Assembly: GCF_026210795.1 (NCBI RefSeq)
Contig: NC_089446.1
Coordinates: forward strand, 248,001-312,000
Direction: 5' to 3'
Length of the DNA: 64,000 nucleotides
Source: Rhizophagus irregularis
Taxonomy: Eukaryota > Glomeromycota > Glomeromycetes > Glomerales > Glomeraceae
How positions within the stretch are numbered: the stretch's first letter is position 1; each line of letters opens with the position of its first letter. Made by a program: the position numbers and the translations under genes. Shown here piece after piece: positions 13,624 through 27,068 of the stretch. Below the pieces are notes generated by a model. It was not told the DNA's origin. It was given only the letters and a program-made list of their open reading frames with translations, and did not search any database.

Positions 13624-13815
13624 CTTGAATATCTTATGACTACTTATTGCAATCACCTTTACCATGCCAAAATTAAAGCACTTTCTCAATATAAGGCAAC
13701 ATAATAAAAATAACGAACAAAAACTAGTAAGTATATTTTCTTTATATTCTTAATGTGGAAAGTCCCTTTATTTAATAAACACTTTCATTAACAAGATTTT
13801 GTATTTATTAGGGTA
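13624..13815 (+). repeat. Dispersed repeat, copy A (possible exon plus intron start)
   Basis: About 190 bp closely match 26926-27068 plus 27590-27640. The shared part includes TTGCAATCACCTTTACCAT, a stretch that reads as CNHLYH(A/T)KI.AL on the plus strand, and a GTAAGTATATTTTC donor-like site near 13729. In copy B a hairpin element interrupts the homology. The kinase-like pseudogene follows 270 bp downstream, so this may be its decayed first exon. Confidence 0.55.
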
Positions 13816-14079
13816 TTTCATAGGATGATATATACAGCTGTATGCAATATAATCCTTAATCCTGATTATCCTGATATTGAATGTAGTAGAAAGCCACTAG
13901 AAAAATGATTTCAAAAATTTTCAGTCAGTAATTATTTTGTTATTAAAATAACAAAGAATACTTAACACTACCACTTTTGCTGAAACAATTGAAATATCAA
14001 GAAGGTTAATATCCAAATGGCATCTTTTCACATAGTGGTACATTTTAATTATTTTAATTCTATTTTTTCTTCACTGTAG

Positions 14080-15870
14080 AACATATGAAGACAGTTAAAT
14101 TTCTCTTAATTTGGAGTACCTTTCAACTGCTACTGCTGACAAGTCTAAGAAGTTCTTTAAACTTCAAGAAAAGTGTTAAATCTTTAATGGGTGGCTACTT
14201 ATTAAGAATACAGGTCCACCCGTCTATTTCTACAATGATATCTTTGATCAATTCCTAAATGATTTTAGAAATGTGGATTTAGAGATACCTTTTGACCTTT
14301 ACATGTGGGCCCAGGATTTTATTTGTGAAGCAACACAATATTATGAAATCAAAAATAAATGCAGGAAAGTCTTTAGAAAAAGACTCTCGCAAGCATGAAG
14401 GATTGAGTTATTATTGCTCAATCTATTAAGAGGTGTAATAATTATATTGGATTATATATATCATCATCTATATATAACTAAAAATAATATCAAAGGAGTA
14501 TTTAATTTAAAGCATCATTTACATTTGATTCACAAAAGTTAGACCCTATAATTCTGCAGCAATATGATGGAAAATATGTATGTGATGGAGTCAGTAACCA
14601 AAGTTTCAAAATCATATATCAGCTATTAATTGTTTCTTGAAGTAAAGAATGAGATTGGTTCAGGAGGATGTGAACCAACTATTCAAGCCACCATTTTTTA
14701 CTGAGATTACTGGTCACAATCTATTGTAAGTTATTCAATTCTTTAGTTCATTGTGCACTATACAAATTCATATCTGACATGTTCCTATGTAGTTACTTAC
14801 TTACTTATGTATTCTAAGTCTCTAAGAGTCCAATTCTATAAAATGTTGTTGTGTACCATCACTCATTATCACTGTGGCAGGAACATGGTTATGTGTCCTT
14901 GGATATATTATGTTCCTTAAAAAAGTAATTGTTCAGCCATTGATGGACTTTATTCCATTAGTCTATAAATATGGAAAATAATGACCAATTGGATTGGATT
15001 GATTGTTCAGCTTTTTTAAGTACTGTACAAACCTTGCTATTTGCCAACTCAAAATTTCTACAAGGATTTGAAACTGATCCCACCTGAACAGAAATTTTTT
15101 CCCTATCTTAATAAGTTAATTGAAAAGAACAAACCATTTTTTTTAAGTATTTCTATCAATATGAAGAATCCTCAAATTTTGCCTGGAAGCCTAAAACAAT
15201 GGATGGACAGGCAATTGTTGTAAATTATTTACTTGAGAATATAAGGTAAAAGTAACAGTTGATAAGGAGTTAAGCGTTAAAGATCTCATTGCTTCTGGAG
15301 TTTATATTAATTCTGTTACTAAACTAGCTGATATTACCAAAGTTATTCCAACCTTAACTCTTGTTAGCCTCTATTATTTTTGTACGGAAACTGTGGAAGG
15401 TGGTGATGCAAAGACTGTTGCCGGGATATTAAAAAATTTACTTATGTTTATACATATCAACTTCATCAACTTTATACTCAGAAAAGACTTGCTTCACAGC
15501 TGTTATACATTTGCATGCCTAATGAACTCCAAAAATTTAGTGATTATAACAGATTATGTCATTAGTATTGTTCTTAACAAGAAAAATAATATTAGCACAA
15601 AATTCTCAGAATATATTTAATGGGGTGAAGTGAACCTTATATTTGGTAATCTTCAACCCTCGAATATCCTTATAGCAAATAAGGATGGATAACAATAAAC
15701 AATGCTAATTTCTTTTGATTTGTATGGTAAACACCAGGTGAAAAAATACCTGTCATTAATGAATAATTATAATTTGCAGTTAGAGGCAGGACCTGATGCT
15801 TTACTTGACAAAGCACATGATAATTATTATATAATTAAGTTGTGGGAATTTTTTATATTAATATGAGAAA
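14080..15870 (+). pseudogene. Kinase-like pseudogene
   Basis: Coding fragments lie in different frames. Near 14211-14397 the frame reads GPPVYFYNDIFDQFLNDF and continues to MWAQDFICEATQYYEIKN. Near 15250-15620 it reads as helical protein with VDKELSVKDLI. Near 15620-15690 WGEVNLIFGNLQPSNILIAN resembles the kinase-like catalytic loop GDLxPxNIL. Near 15702-15850 ISFDLYGKHQVKKYL followed by LEAGPDALLDKAHDNY resembles the metal-binding loop and C-lobe of a fungal kinase-like family, often written IDFDWAGK...RYP...HD. Frameshifts and stops separate the blocks, so it is not functional as written. The expected DFD-type motif is SFD here. Family membership is from memory of fungal kinase-like proteins, possibly Crinkler-associated. 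Confidence 0.55.
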
Positions 15871-18200
15871 AAAAAAGTTGTTATTTATTTATTACCTATA
15901 AAAGTATTCTTTTTCTCCTCTCACTTTAACATATAATCTATGGATGGCATTGGCTTTATCTTATTCCAGCCTCATAAATTCCAACTTTTGCCATACTTTT
16001 TATTTCTAGTTGATAAGTTTTGTTTGGTTGCATATATTTGTATATTATTGCTTTAGAGTAGCACAGTTATTTTCTGCAGAAACTATTGTGTATGTAATAT
16101 CTAATTAGTTTAACTCTAATCTTTTTGATAATTTTGAATTTTTTTTGTCATTATACCTATTTTTGATATCTTTCTAGAGTAACAGACATGCAGATGAAAT
16201 ATATTTATAATCATATATTATATCTAGGATGAATATTAATTGAAATATTTTATTTCTCTTATTATATTTTAACGTGCTATATTAACGTTAAGGGCATGAT
16301 TACTGCTGATTGTAACTATCACAAACAATTTTTTCAGATAGATCTTGAGTATATATGTGGTGTTTAAAAATAAAGTATATTTCTTTAATAAACCTTTCAT
16401 CCTCTTTATTTTTCGTTAACAAATTATACATATACATATATACGTCTATTTTCGTTTTATATAATTAAAATACCGACACAATCAATTGCTTATATTCTTT
16501 ATTCGAAATTTTTTCTTTTAAACATTTGATTAACTACCTACTAATAAATATTTTCTCGTTATTTTTAATTTAAATACTTTGATCAGTTGCTTATAATTAT
16601 TATAACTATTTAAAAGTATATTTCATCGAATTATTCTTTGACATAATATTTTTTTTCTTTATAATAAATGATAATATGTGCGTACTTAAAGATTGTATTC
16701 TGCATATCTAACAAAATATATTATAAATGATATGATATGTAAGAACATAAATGAACTTTCCAGTAAGATAAATATAAGCGTTTAGCTAGTAAGTGAAAAA
16801 ATATCAAAAAAATATTGATAGTATTAAAAATGAATTAATTGAATTATACAAAAAGTCCTTTCTTCCCGGTTTTTTGTGATTTCTTTTTTGAAAAAAAAAA
16901 AATTTTTTGTTTATCTTTTAAAAAAAAATTCGTTTTTGTTCTTTTCTTTTGATAAATACAAAAAAAAGAAAGAATAATTAATTTGTTAGAATAAAGAAAA
17001 GTGGCGGGGAGTGTTTCTTTTAAAAGGCTTTTTTTTAAAAATGATTCCTTTATTTAAAATATTATATAATTATTAACATTGGTTTTTTTCAATTTTTTTA
17101 TATTTTGGATCAGTGATCGGATCGATACTGCAGTGTTACGGTAAGCACTCTTTTAGGTTTGGATGTTTAGATCAAGCCAGTAGTTCTACGATGCATCATT
17201 ATTATTATTATTTTTTTTTTTTGATATTACAGGTTAACAGCTAGTTTTAACTTTTAAAAAGTAAGATAAAATTTTTTCTAAAATTATAGTCTATAAAGAA
17301 AGATAGAAATGGCTTTGCAAACAATTGGATATTTTTAGTTTTAATTTATTTTTATTTTCTTTGTCTTTTCGAATAATATGTTGAAGTAAATATAAATATT
17401 ACCAAAATACAATTCACCGACATGTTTGTTATGATTAACAAAGTTTTGTTTTGGCTGATTGAAATAGTGTAACACTATAGCCATATAGTTAAGCCAATTT
17501 TTAATAAAATGTGAATGAATAACATTTGGCGGTAATTTATTTAGCGTAAATAACGTGGCAAATTAAAAAACTAATTTCATTTGTTACCAAAAAGTAGAAT
17601 TTTTTTTATAACCGGAATATTTTTTCCTCTCAAAAAAAACGTTTGATGTGTTTATTGTACAGCTGAGATAAGAACTCTATCTAAGAAATATGCCAAAAAT
17701 GTTTTTTTTTTAATAGGTTATTTCAACACATTATATAATCTTATATGAAGAGTATGACGGTTTTTAGTATTTATTTTAGTCATGAGATCTGAAAAAAGTA
17801 TGAATTAGTTTATACATGTCGCAAACAAACAAATATTAATAATTCTTTTAATTTCTTTGATATTCTCATAAAAATTATATTTAATGCAATGCAATTGTCA
17901 AAATGTTCCCGTCAGATGATAAAATGACATGAAACGCGTGGTGTCTGCGCTGATCTATTCCGCATTTATTATAGGCTATTGTAAAAAAGTTTAGTTTTCT
18001 TATTAATCATGAAGCTTACCCTTTTTTATTTATTTTTTAACGAATATCAATAGATAATAATAATAATAATAAAGACTAATTTTGAATTTGTTCAATTACA
18101 AACCGATTTTATTTATGTAAAAAAAAATTTACATGTACTCTATAATCAGTGTTGAACAAAATATATGTAAGAAAGAATTAAAATCACGAGAGAAAAGAGG
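15871..18200. other. Non-coding AT-rich interval
   Basis: No supported gene. Poly-T/poly-A runs, several short A/T palindromes near 16890-16930, and small ATT/ATA trinucleotide runs near 17198 and 18055. It separates the plus-strand kinase-like pseudogene from the 3' end of the minus-strand kinase. Confidence 0.6.
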
Positions 18201-18213
18201 AATATTGCTTATT

Positions 18214-19460
18214 TTAATCAACAATTGCGCAGTCTGAATGATTAGAGATATAATTTTTTGAAAGATTTTTTGTATAAAGATTAAGTATTCGAGATGTATA
18301 AACAGCTTGCGGATGAATTATTAATGATTTTCTTTCAGAAAGATTTGATTTTCGATAATTTTCTATACATTCAAAATCAACATTTTTCCAAAAACGTATT
18401 TGATCACTTATTTCGGCTGCATTTGGTCTATTATTTGGATTTGAATCCCAACATCTTTTCATTAACTCAATATAAGTTTTTGGCGCTTCTAATTCATTTA
18501 ATTCGGGTCTAACTTCTTCTTTACATATATCCAATGCCAAAAATTCATCATGCGCACGATCAGCAAAAGGTTGTCTTCCGGTTGCTATAAAATGCATCAC
18601 CATTCCAAAGCTATAAATGTCCGTTGCTTGAGTATAAAGATTTCCTCTTAATACTTCAGGAGCTACATAAGGCATAACTCCATATATTTTTTCTTCGTCA
18701 ATATTGTCAACTTCTCCACATAATCCCATATCTGAAATACGTGTATAATCACTAATATCACTAGTGCTACTAAAAAGAAATAATATATTTCCTGTATGAA
18801 AATCATGATGAACTTTCTTTTTCTGATGAATTTCTTTAAGACCATTAATAATATTATTTAATACTTTTATTTTATTTGTCCAATCAAAATTTTCATAATT
18901 TCCATTTATCCATTTATTAAAATCACCACCTTCTGCATATTGAAGAACCAGAATATAATTTTTAGTATCTGGATTTTGGGATATTCCATGTATTCTAAGA
19001 ATATTAAGACTATCGATTGAATATTCTTTAGCCTATTAAACAAAGAAATGTAATTGTTATAATTGTTATATTTGAAATTTTTTAAATTAATGTTCTAAAA
19101 AGATTTATTACATACCTCATTTAGAAATCTTTCATTGATATTTCGTGAACTATTTAAACATTTTAAAGCAACCTTTTTATTTTTTTCTCTTGACCATTCC
19201 TTATTATCATCATCATAATATAATGGACCATCTTCCCATATTGCTGAATATACTGTAGCAAACCCACCTTTGCCTATTTCTTCAATATCATCAAGTTGAT
19301 CATATGGTATCCATTCAAATATTATATCATAATAATAATTAATTTTTAATTGCATTTGTTGAATAAAATCATTAGTTGGCAAATTATAAAACCAATTTGT
19401 AAAAGATTTCTTCGCATATCTTTCATAAATTTCAGTCATCTTATTATAATGAAAAACCAT
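18214..19460 (-). CDS. TKL-like protein kinase with atypical catalytic motifs
   Basis: Two exons on the minus strand, 19460-19116 and 19032-18214, joined in phase 0 through a GTATGT donor and TAG acceptor; 387 residues from the ATG at 19460. Motifs in order: glycine loop GKGGFATVYSAIW, catalytic lysine in KKVALKCL, catalytic loop HHDFHTGNIL (Arg of HRD is His), metal-binding DMG in place of DFG, APEVLRG, DIYSFGMVM, CWDSNPNNRP, and tail HPQAVYTSRILNLY. The catalytic Asp residues are present, so activity is plausible. A second, partial N-lobe lies directly upstream in the same open frame, so the ATG used here may be internal. This is one member of a kinase family greatly expanded in glomeromycotan fungi; its substrate is unknown. 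Confidence 0.75.
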
Positions 19461-19787
19461 AACATATTCTTTTGTATCAGGATTTTGAGATATTCCATAT
19501 ACTTCAAGAAAAATTCTATCTTTATCTGTTAAGTATGCTTTGACCTATTAAATATAAAAAAATTTAACATATAATATAGAATATTTTAGATAAATATTTA
19601 TGTTACATACCACATTTAAAAATTCACTAGTAATTAAGCACTTTAAAACAACTTTTTTATCTGTTTTTCTTATCCAATTCTTACTATGATAATCATAATA
19701 TAATGGACCACCCTTCCATATTGCTGAATATACTGAAGAATAACCTCCTTTACCTGTTTCTTTAATATAAAAGTAGAAAAAATAGAT
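19461..19787 (-). pseudogene. Duplicated upstream kinase N-lobe, in frame with the main kinase
   Basis: Reading the minus strand, ETGKGGYSSVYSAIW and KKVVLKCLITSEFLN form a second glycine loop and lysine strand. An intron at 19610-19545 (GTATGT...TAG) joins it to VKAYLTDKDRIFLEVYG, which runs open into MVFHYNKMTEIY of the next exon. The two N-lobes share the GPLYYD and VYSAIW blocks, so this is a tandem partial duplication. No ATG lies between the upstream stop near 19793 and the glycine loop. It is either a 5'-truncated copy or is reached by splicing from an exon I cannot see. Confidence 0.6.
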
Positions 19788-20224
19788 ACGTTGGCGTTAA
19801 AGATTTTTTAAATTAATTTCGAAATTTTAGTATCTAGTAATCCTTGAAGAAAGGGAAACATTATTAGTTAATGTTTCTATCAAAGTTAATAGTGTATTTC
19901 GATAAAAAAGTATATTTAAAAGAATTATTAAGAATGATGTTGCAACACTTTATATTTATTTGGAATAAAAAAAGAATCCAGAATTTTTTAATAAAAAAAA
20001 TGATAATTACCGATAAAGTAATAATTATTATTGTATCACTACCATATCATAAGTTCATAATTTCGATAAATAAAATATTATCGAAAATTACTTCCCGTTA
20101 ATAACTTTTAATGATTAAACGAAATTATTTAATTAAATAAAAATATTTACTAATTATAAACTGGTTTATTTATTTCATTATCGATACATAAACCTAATTG
20201 TTTTTTAAGGTTAATTTGCTTTTT

Positions 20225-22545
20225 CATTAGTAATTTCAATAGCCTCTACTTCAGCCACTGCTTTTCTCAAAGCTATATCACGCTCTTTTAAACTCATTTT
20301 CGTTCTTCTATTTCAAGCTCTAAACGATCGTGAATTATCACTTTTAAATTCATAATTATTTTCATCAATAGGTTGGATTTTGGATTGACCATATTTCCTT
20401 TTTAATGAATTGTTATCTTCTTTATTCTTTTGATTTCGTTTTTCTGTAAATTAAATTATATTAGTTATTTAACTTTAAATGTTAAATTTCAAACTAAAAG
20501 TTTACCTTTTCGATTTATTGCAAACAGTTGTCTTTTAACTTGGCTTTTATCTTGTTTTGTATAAGGGACAGCTGAAAAGTCTTGAATTTCGATTATTTTT
20601 AAATGACGTTCATCTAATTTTTGACCTCTAAATTTGAAAAAAATATTTAATAATTAAATTTAATTTTTATCTCTATATAAAATATATTTTAAATACAAAC
20701 CGTAAAATAGCTGATAAAAGTTTTAGCTGTTTTCCAGTTCTATTAACTAGAGAGTGCGCAGCTTCTGCTGTGTTGATATTATTTCCATACCGATTCCATA
20801 TTTCAACATCCATTAATGATGCTAAAGAATTCATTGTTGCTAAAATGTGAGTTATTTGATAATAGTCAATCCAATCTAATTTAAACAATAAATTAAAATT
20901 AGATTTTTTTTAAAAAAAAACAATATTTAGTAATGTACCTTTCACGTCATTTCCATCGGATTTTTCAATATCTGAAAAAATTTGATTCAATTCCTCTTTG
21001 CTTTCTGCTTTTAGTAACGAAATCATCTTTTTTTTTAATCGGATCACTAAATCGTTTATTATTCACATTTCTAAAATCAAAAAAAAAATTAAAAATTAAA
21101 TAAAAACAAATAAATAAAATAATAATTATGATTTTGAAATTTTTACCTTTGAAAAAAATATTTGTAATGTGAACTTCCCATTCGCGTGTTGTATCTAAAC
21201 TATGTAGTGCCAATCCCAAACCTTTCATCTGCCCCATATCAAGATCTCCTAAAAACAACTCCAACTATTACCATGAATATGATTAACTCGAACGAGCATT
21301 CCAGTTAATTGTTTGATAATATCAAACAAAGTTATAAATAAGCGACAATATCCATCTGAGGAATTCACATTTGTATACTGTATATACGACAATAAGACAA
21401 AACTAAATAGAAATACATAATATTAATAAATTTTATTATTTTTTTTTTAAAAAAAAAAATAAATATTTGATGTTTACTTACTTAGATTGTGGTAATAGTC
21501 ATATGAATTTATTTCAAATTCATTAATATTCCTTTTAACACGTTTAAAGAACAAATCGATCTGAAACATTCAAGATGTTGTAATAGTAATTGTGCTTGTT
21601 TTTCAAGCATGCATACAATAAGAACAAGTTCATTTCCGAAAAAATCTAAAGAAATCAATTATTAAATTAGATTATTATAACAACTAAGATAATTAAATCA
21701 AATAAATCAAAAGCTTACCAATTTTTATGACATAATTGTGAAGGTCAAATTGTTTACTATATACGCTTTGAAAGATATGTTGTTCAAAAGGATAAAGATT
21801 CTTGTAAGTTTTTGCAACTAAATAACGTAATTTATCAATATTATTTAATGACATATGGATCTCTTGAAGAGTTTCTTTATTAAAATATGCTTTTAGCATA
21901 TTTCCTAAAAATAATTATAATTTTTGATTAATCATTTGCGATTATATATTAAAAATAAGTAATTTATTTAAAATTCATTATTATTAATAATACCTTGAAT
22001 TATTGATCCGGATGTTACTACATCATCTTTTTCAATTGCTTCTTTAATCATCATTTGCCAATTATCTTTGATATTATCTGGAGGTCTTTCGGGAGTGATT
22101 ATGTTGCCAAAAAAGGACACTTCTGAATACCATCGCTACCAATAGAATATTGTACCTAAAAAGTAAAAATCATTTTAATTAATTAATTAATTAATAAAAA
22201 TAAATAAGTGTTTTAAGTATTAACTTACATCATTAAATGCATTCATATGATTTTTCCATCCTTGTATACTAAAAACTGTTACAACACCATCAGGAGATGT
22301 TGCGGGACATTCCATAAGTACAGTTAAATGAATAATGGTTGATACACCAAGATTTTTCGTAAAATATGCCATTTCTACCTCTTTTATACTTTCATTATCA
22401 ATACTAGAATCACTATTAGTTGGTAATATCTATATAATAAAATTTGATTAGTTTAAACTATAATTTTAACAAAACTTTTTTAAATTTTACCTGAATATTC
22501 TGAGCATTCTCATTTCATCTAAGATCTCTATTTTTTATTGAAAGA
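20225..22545 (-). pseudogene. Multi-exon transposase-like pseudogene
   Basis: Coding blocks on the minus strand, 5' to 3': ILPTNSDSSIDNESIKEV and EMAYFTKNLGVSTIIHL (22435-22230), VQYSIGSDGIQKCPF (near 22150), MLKAYFNKETLQEIHM (21899-21720), then EFEINSYDYYHNL, LGDLDMGQMKGLG, AHSLDTTREWEVHITNI-type sequence (about 21260-21170), DWIDYYQITHILATMNS and NTAEAAHSLVNRTGKQ (20880-20700), and a charged tail. Several introns retain GTAAGT-like donors. At least four frameshifts are visible (near 22128, 21568, 21257 and 21015). The block order matches a repeated glomeromycotan ORF family I associate with transposases; the superfamily cannot be fixed without a search. It is decayed and probably immobile. 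Confidence 0.5.
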
Positions 22546-24480
22546 AAAGTTTTTTTACAAGTATTTTGAAGGGTATGAAAAAAGGTGAAAGGATAATAAA
22601 TTTTATGCGCGATTACAGTGATAAAGTCTCATTTTACGTGATTTAAAAAGGTTTAAATTTCATATTTAAAAAAAAAATATGAAACCCAATTTTAGAATAA
22701 AATCCGTTTGTTATGCATAAATCACCGATTATAGCTAAATCTTTCCAATCTATTTTTCCAAAAATGTCATATTAACATAAAAATTCTTCCATCTGAAGTA
22801 TAGTTCTAACATTACTCCTATCTATAGTTACTTTGACGGGAAATTTATTAACTGTAATGATTTGAATTAATCAGTAAAAATATCAATAATTGATATAATT
22901 GATAATACGGCAATAATAAATTTTCATATATAATTACATACCTATTCCCCCTTTTTTCTTTTTTTCTCAAACTTTTTTAATATAGAAAAATATAGAAAAA
23001 AATTGAAAAAGGTCGGATAAATTTTGAAACTTTGTCAGATTTATATAAATTAATGTTGCACAATAAAATCAGGTTCTTTATTTATGTGATCAACAATATA
23101 TATTTGGTAACGTTTATCAAAGATCTTGAGATTCTCGATGAACGAAAGGGGTAAATTTTAATAAATATTACGCCATTTATACAAATTCGATTTATTTATA
23201 TGGTTACAGTATTTTCATCTGGAATTTATATTGCATATGAAATATATAAAAACTAATCAATCTAGTCAAATGGTATTATTGGAATTTAACCTGAATTAAA
23301 AAATACTATCAAGAAATAATCAAGCATTTATTAACAATCATCGCTTATTCATTTTATAATAAATATATACTAAATACATTTCAAAATAAAACATTATCTT
23401 CCTTTTCTTTAATCTGAGAATTTAAAGAATTTAACTTTAATTAAATATAAAATTAGATAACAATTACTGTCATTAATCAATAGACATAATTTAATAAATG
23501 AACATATTTGGATTATTACCCTAATAAAAGTTTGATTTTTAAATCTAAAATTTTGAAATTTTGATACAAAATCAATATATAAATAATAAAGTAATTATAT
23601 CAGATCTCACAGTACATTTAAATTAATAAAAATCGTTAATAGATACCTTATTATATTATTATAATTATTAAAAATATGTCTTCTGGCTCTTGAGATATAA
23701 GAGGCTTGGAGTAAAGTGAGTTCGGTCGGGCTACAAAATAGATATTTAGGAGTTAAAAAGCGATTACAATTGATAAAGATAAAGCCAAATACCGATTATT
23801 AGAAAACATAAGCACCTTGGAGGCTTTTCAAAACAAATTTAAGTTTGAAATCACGACCTATATTGTAATTTTATTATTTTTGTCATGGGATCCATTTCAT
23901 TTAAGAATGTTATCTGTCATATAATGATGTTCATTTTTTCAGATTTTCTGAAAGCACTATCACAAGAAATAAAGTTAAAATAAATTTACAAACATTCCAT
24001 AATGAAAAACAAACAAACAAATAAATATAAAAAGCTACTTTCGTTTCTCAAGCCTTCAAAGAAGTCCCAGAAGGCACACTACAAAAAAAAAGATTCATCA
24101 GAATTTTCGCTAAATTGGATATTCAAAAGATAAAAAGAAGTTTTACTAATATATTCAATGTAAATTTTGCTTTAAAATACTAACAAATCACAAATCTAAT
24201 TACGTTTCCAATAGTTAATCCACCTTTGTAATAAATAACTTTTTAACTCTTGAAATAAAAGAAAGCTTTTCATAAATAAATAAACAAGTAAATGTTTTTT
24301 TATTTATAATGAGTAAATTAAGTATTGAGAAATGGAAGATTTCGGTTTATTACAAGTTAAAATGGTAAAAATTTAAATTTAGATTTTGCCCTACGATAAA
24401 AAAATTTTTTATATCCACCATTAAAAAGTCCGAACGGAACAAAAGGTGGAAAAGTTCAAAAAGTATAGAAAAGTTCGTTT
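22546..24480. other. Non-coding AT-rich interval
   Basis: I see no gene, RNA or element ends that I can support. Open frames are short and lack any recognisable motif. Confidence 0.5.
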
Positions 24481-25200
24481 CGAACGAACAACAACATCAC
24501 CAACTGTTTATTCACTCTTTTAGAAACAGTTTAATATAAACTTTATTAGACCTTTAGCATTATTTCACAAAGTTTTTGACGAAACAAAAATTTTCATTTC
24601 TTCAGCTGGCAAAGACGAACCATAAAGCTCTACATGTTGACAAGGCTTTGTCAGAAATAGGTTACGGCAAGTGATAAATAATTTTGACAAAAACAAGAAA
24701 TATAGACCTTAATAGTAGACATCTACGGTTTTGCTCTTTGGCTCTTGGGAATTTTTCGTTACTACTGTTGTTTGGTCGGCACAGCAAAAATTTAGCACGC
24801 GATTGGACTCCAAAAATGGTAATGAAGGCTTTCCGGGGGAATGAGAGTGATTTGAGATGTTTGGCCGAAAACCGAAGTCGGTCGTCATGAGGGTGAATGA
24901 GGTTTATTAGTGTTCACGGGTCAACAAAAATTTATGACAATAGGGGGGAACGAAGCGACGAAGCGTCAAAGTGTCAAAAATTAATAAATCAGAAACCTAG
25001 GCAACCGCAGCCAGTCACATGAAGGATTGTTGGTAATCAGAATCGCTTCTCAAGTCACGTGTTCTCATGTAAAAAAGTTTCGTTAAGTTTAGTTTAGTCA
25101 CGGGATGATAAAGCAGGGGTAGAGTTTAGTTTACCGTACATTGTAATAGCCCATGGCGTTGTATTACAATATTAATAAAGTTTATATTCAAAAAAAAAGT
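24480..25200. other. GC-richer island, function unknown
   Basis: Visibly less AT-rich than the surroundings, with GTTCGTTTCGAACGAAC (imperfect palindrome near 24474), CGAAGCGACGAAGCGTC near 24954, and an E-box-like TCACGTG near 25055. The 68-codon plus-strand frame at 24684 has no family features and is probably chance. It may be a promoter or CpG-bearing region for the spliced transcript suggested downstream, or an old element. Confidence 0.35.
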
Positions 25201-25259
25201 CCGAAGTATAACATGCGGTTTATACAACATCGGAGGTATATATCATACTCAATGTCGTT

Positions 25260-26480
25260 TAACTGATTAAAAGCTTAAAATCAGACTCAGATACTCGCGA
25301 CTTTTAAATGTTAAATATGAACGCGTTTATATCTCGTTCATGGATACTTGTTCTAGGAATCAGAAAATTTTTATTTAACGAAGCTTTTACTAATAAAGTT
25401 TCGTTTTCTTCCTTTTTTTTAGACGGCTGTTTTTGGATAATTGGACGCGTAGGACTTCAGGCCTTAAAGTGTGTAAACGATCTCTTTGGTAATTATATAA
25501 ACTCGTAATTATTTTGAGAAAAGTCAACGTTGTCTTAAGTTTTCGTTGAAAATTCTCAGTTACGGTAACAAATTCAGTAAGGGGAGCTAGCTCTGTTTAT
25601 ACAGGCAAGTTTCGAAATTTTTTCGATCCTCTTTTTTTAAAAAAAAATTTCCTGAATTTTTTTTTTTATATTATTTGTAGGTTCTGACTTCCGATTGTAC
25701 GAGTTTTTGAATAATCTTGAAAACAACATTAAAAAATTTTTTTTAACTTCTTTTTTCAGGTAAATTTTGAAAAAAAAAATTTCGAAATTTTAAGAAAAAC
25801 AGTTTTAACATTATTCTTCTTTGTAAAAACATAATATTTTGATATATGATAAAGATGTGTTTGGTGATATTAAGATAAATTCTTCTTAGCGTTACAAGGA
25901 AATTCACATGTGAGTAATTGCTGCCATAAGGTAATAAGCTTTGGAAAAATTATTTTGAACCTTTAAAAAAATTTCTAATGTTTTCTTTTTTTTATAGAAA
26001 TTTTGGCTTCAACTCAGATACGATAGGATAGGATAACATCGGAAAAGACAAAGTAAGTTTCATTATGAAACTTCAATCCCTTTTTATATTTTATAAGAGA
26101 AGAAACCTTTTGTTTACGTTCTTCTATTTTCTTTTTTGCAGGATTCGTATTTCATATGTATCAATGAAACGATTTTTTTTAATTTTTTTTTTTTAAGTCT
26201 TACTAACCATTTGTCTCTTTTTTTTAGTAGGTCTTTGGAGTTTGGACGCGTAGAAAATTGGATTTCTTTAGACGTATTGGTTTTCAAATCTTGGTAAATA
26301 TTTTTTTCTTTAATTTGTTTGTAGTAACGAACAGCTACTCACACTTCGTTATTTTTTTCTTAGACAGCGGCTTCTATATTCTTTACGCAGGATTTGGAGA
26401 GTTCTTTTTTTGTTTCTTTAATAGTATTGATAATTAAATCCAAAAGATGAAGAATTGCGAAAGAGAAATGAACGCATGCA
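25260..26480 (+). ncRNA. Candidate multi-exon non-coding transcript
   Basis: A series of acceptor-like sites with strong pyrimidine tracts lies on the plus strand near 25421, 25680, 25760, 25998, 26143, 26228 and 26365. These are poly-T followed by AG. GTAAGT, GTGAGT or GTAATT donor-like sites occur between them near 25489, 25913, 25930 and 26052. No frame stays open across the implied exons. GGACGCGTAG recurs after two acceptors (near 25443 and 26244). The pattern suggests a spliced untranslated RNA or long 5' leader. It is inference, since poly-T runs are common here. Confidence 0.3.
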
Positions 26481-26925
26481 AAGTAACTGCACGAAGAAAT
26501 GATCTTCTGGTAAACAAAACCGATAGTAAGATTGGAAGCATATTTATTTTGTTGAGAAATAGGAGAAGCAAGGAGAATTAAATCTATTTGAAGGAGAGTG
26601 AGTTTATTACTAAGAATAAGATTACAATTCTTTACTGTTGAGACAACAGTTCGGAGAACGTTAGATTAATCAGGTGATCGTTGATCATGAGGGATCATCT
26701 TTGAAGTCAACGTATATAACTTATAATATATTTTACAACAATTTGTTACAATTTATATTAAATATACAACGTTAATAAGGCAATATTACAATTAATGTTA
26801 TACTGGCTATTGTACGAAGCCCTACAAGACCAATAACGAGTATCTTATGATGGTTTGTATACAATGTATTGTAATATTATTGTAATATTAATTTCATGAT
26901 GTATTTAGAAAATTTTAGGTTGTTA

Positions 26926-27068
26926 GTAAAGTACTTGTTGCAATCACCTTTACCATACTAAAATTGAAGCACTTCCTCTATATACTGTAAGACGACATAA
27001 TAGAAATAACAAACGAAATCTAGTAAGTATATTTTCTTTACATTTTCTTAGTGTGGCAAGTCCCTTTC
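26926..27068 (+). repeat. Dispersed repeat, copy B
   Basis: Matches 13624-13770 closely, including TTGCAATCACCTTTACCAT and the GTAAGTATATTTTC site. On the plus strand this copy reads CNHLYHTKIEALPLYTV up to the donor-like site. The homology resumes at about 27590 with CATTTTCATTAACAA, so the hairpin elements between are an insertion. Confidence 0.6.

Noticed and set aside
19871-20101. 76-codon plus-strand frame between the kinase and the transposase-like pseudogene
   Set aside because: AT-rich Ile/Lys/Phe-heavy translation with no motif; neighbouring genes are all on the other strand.
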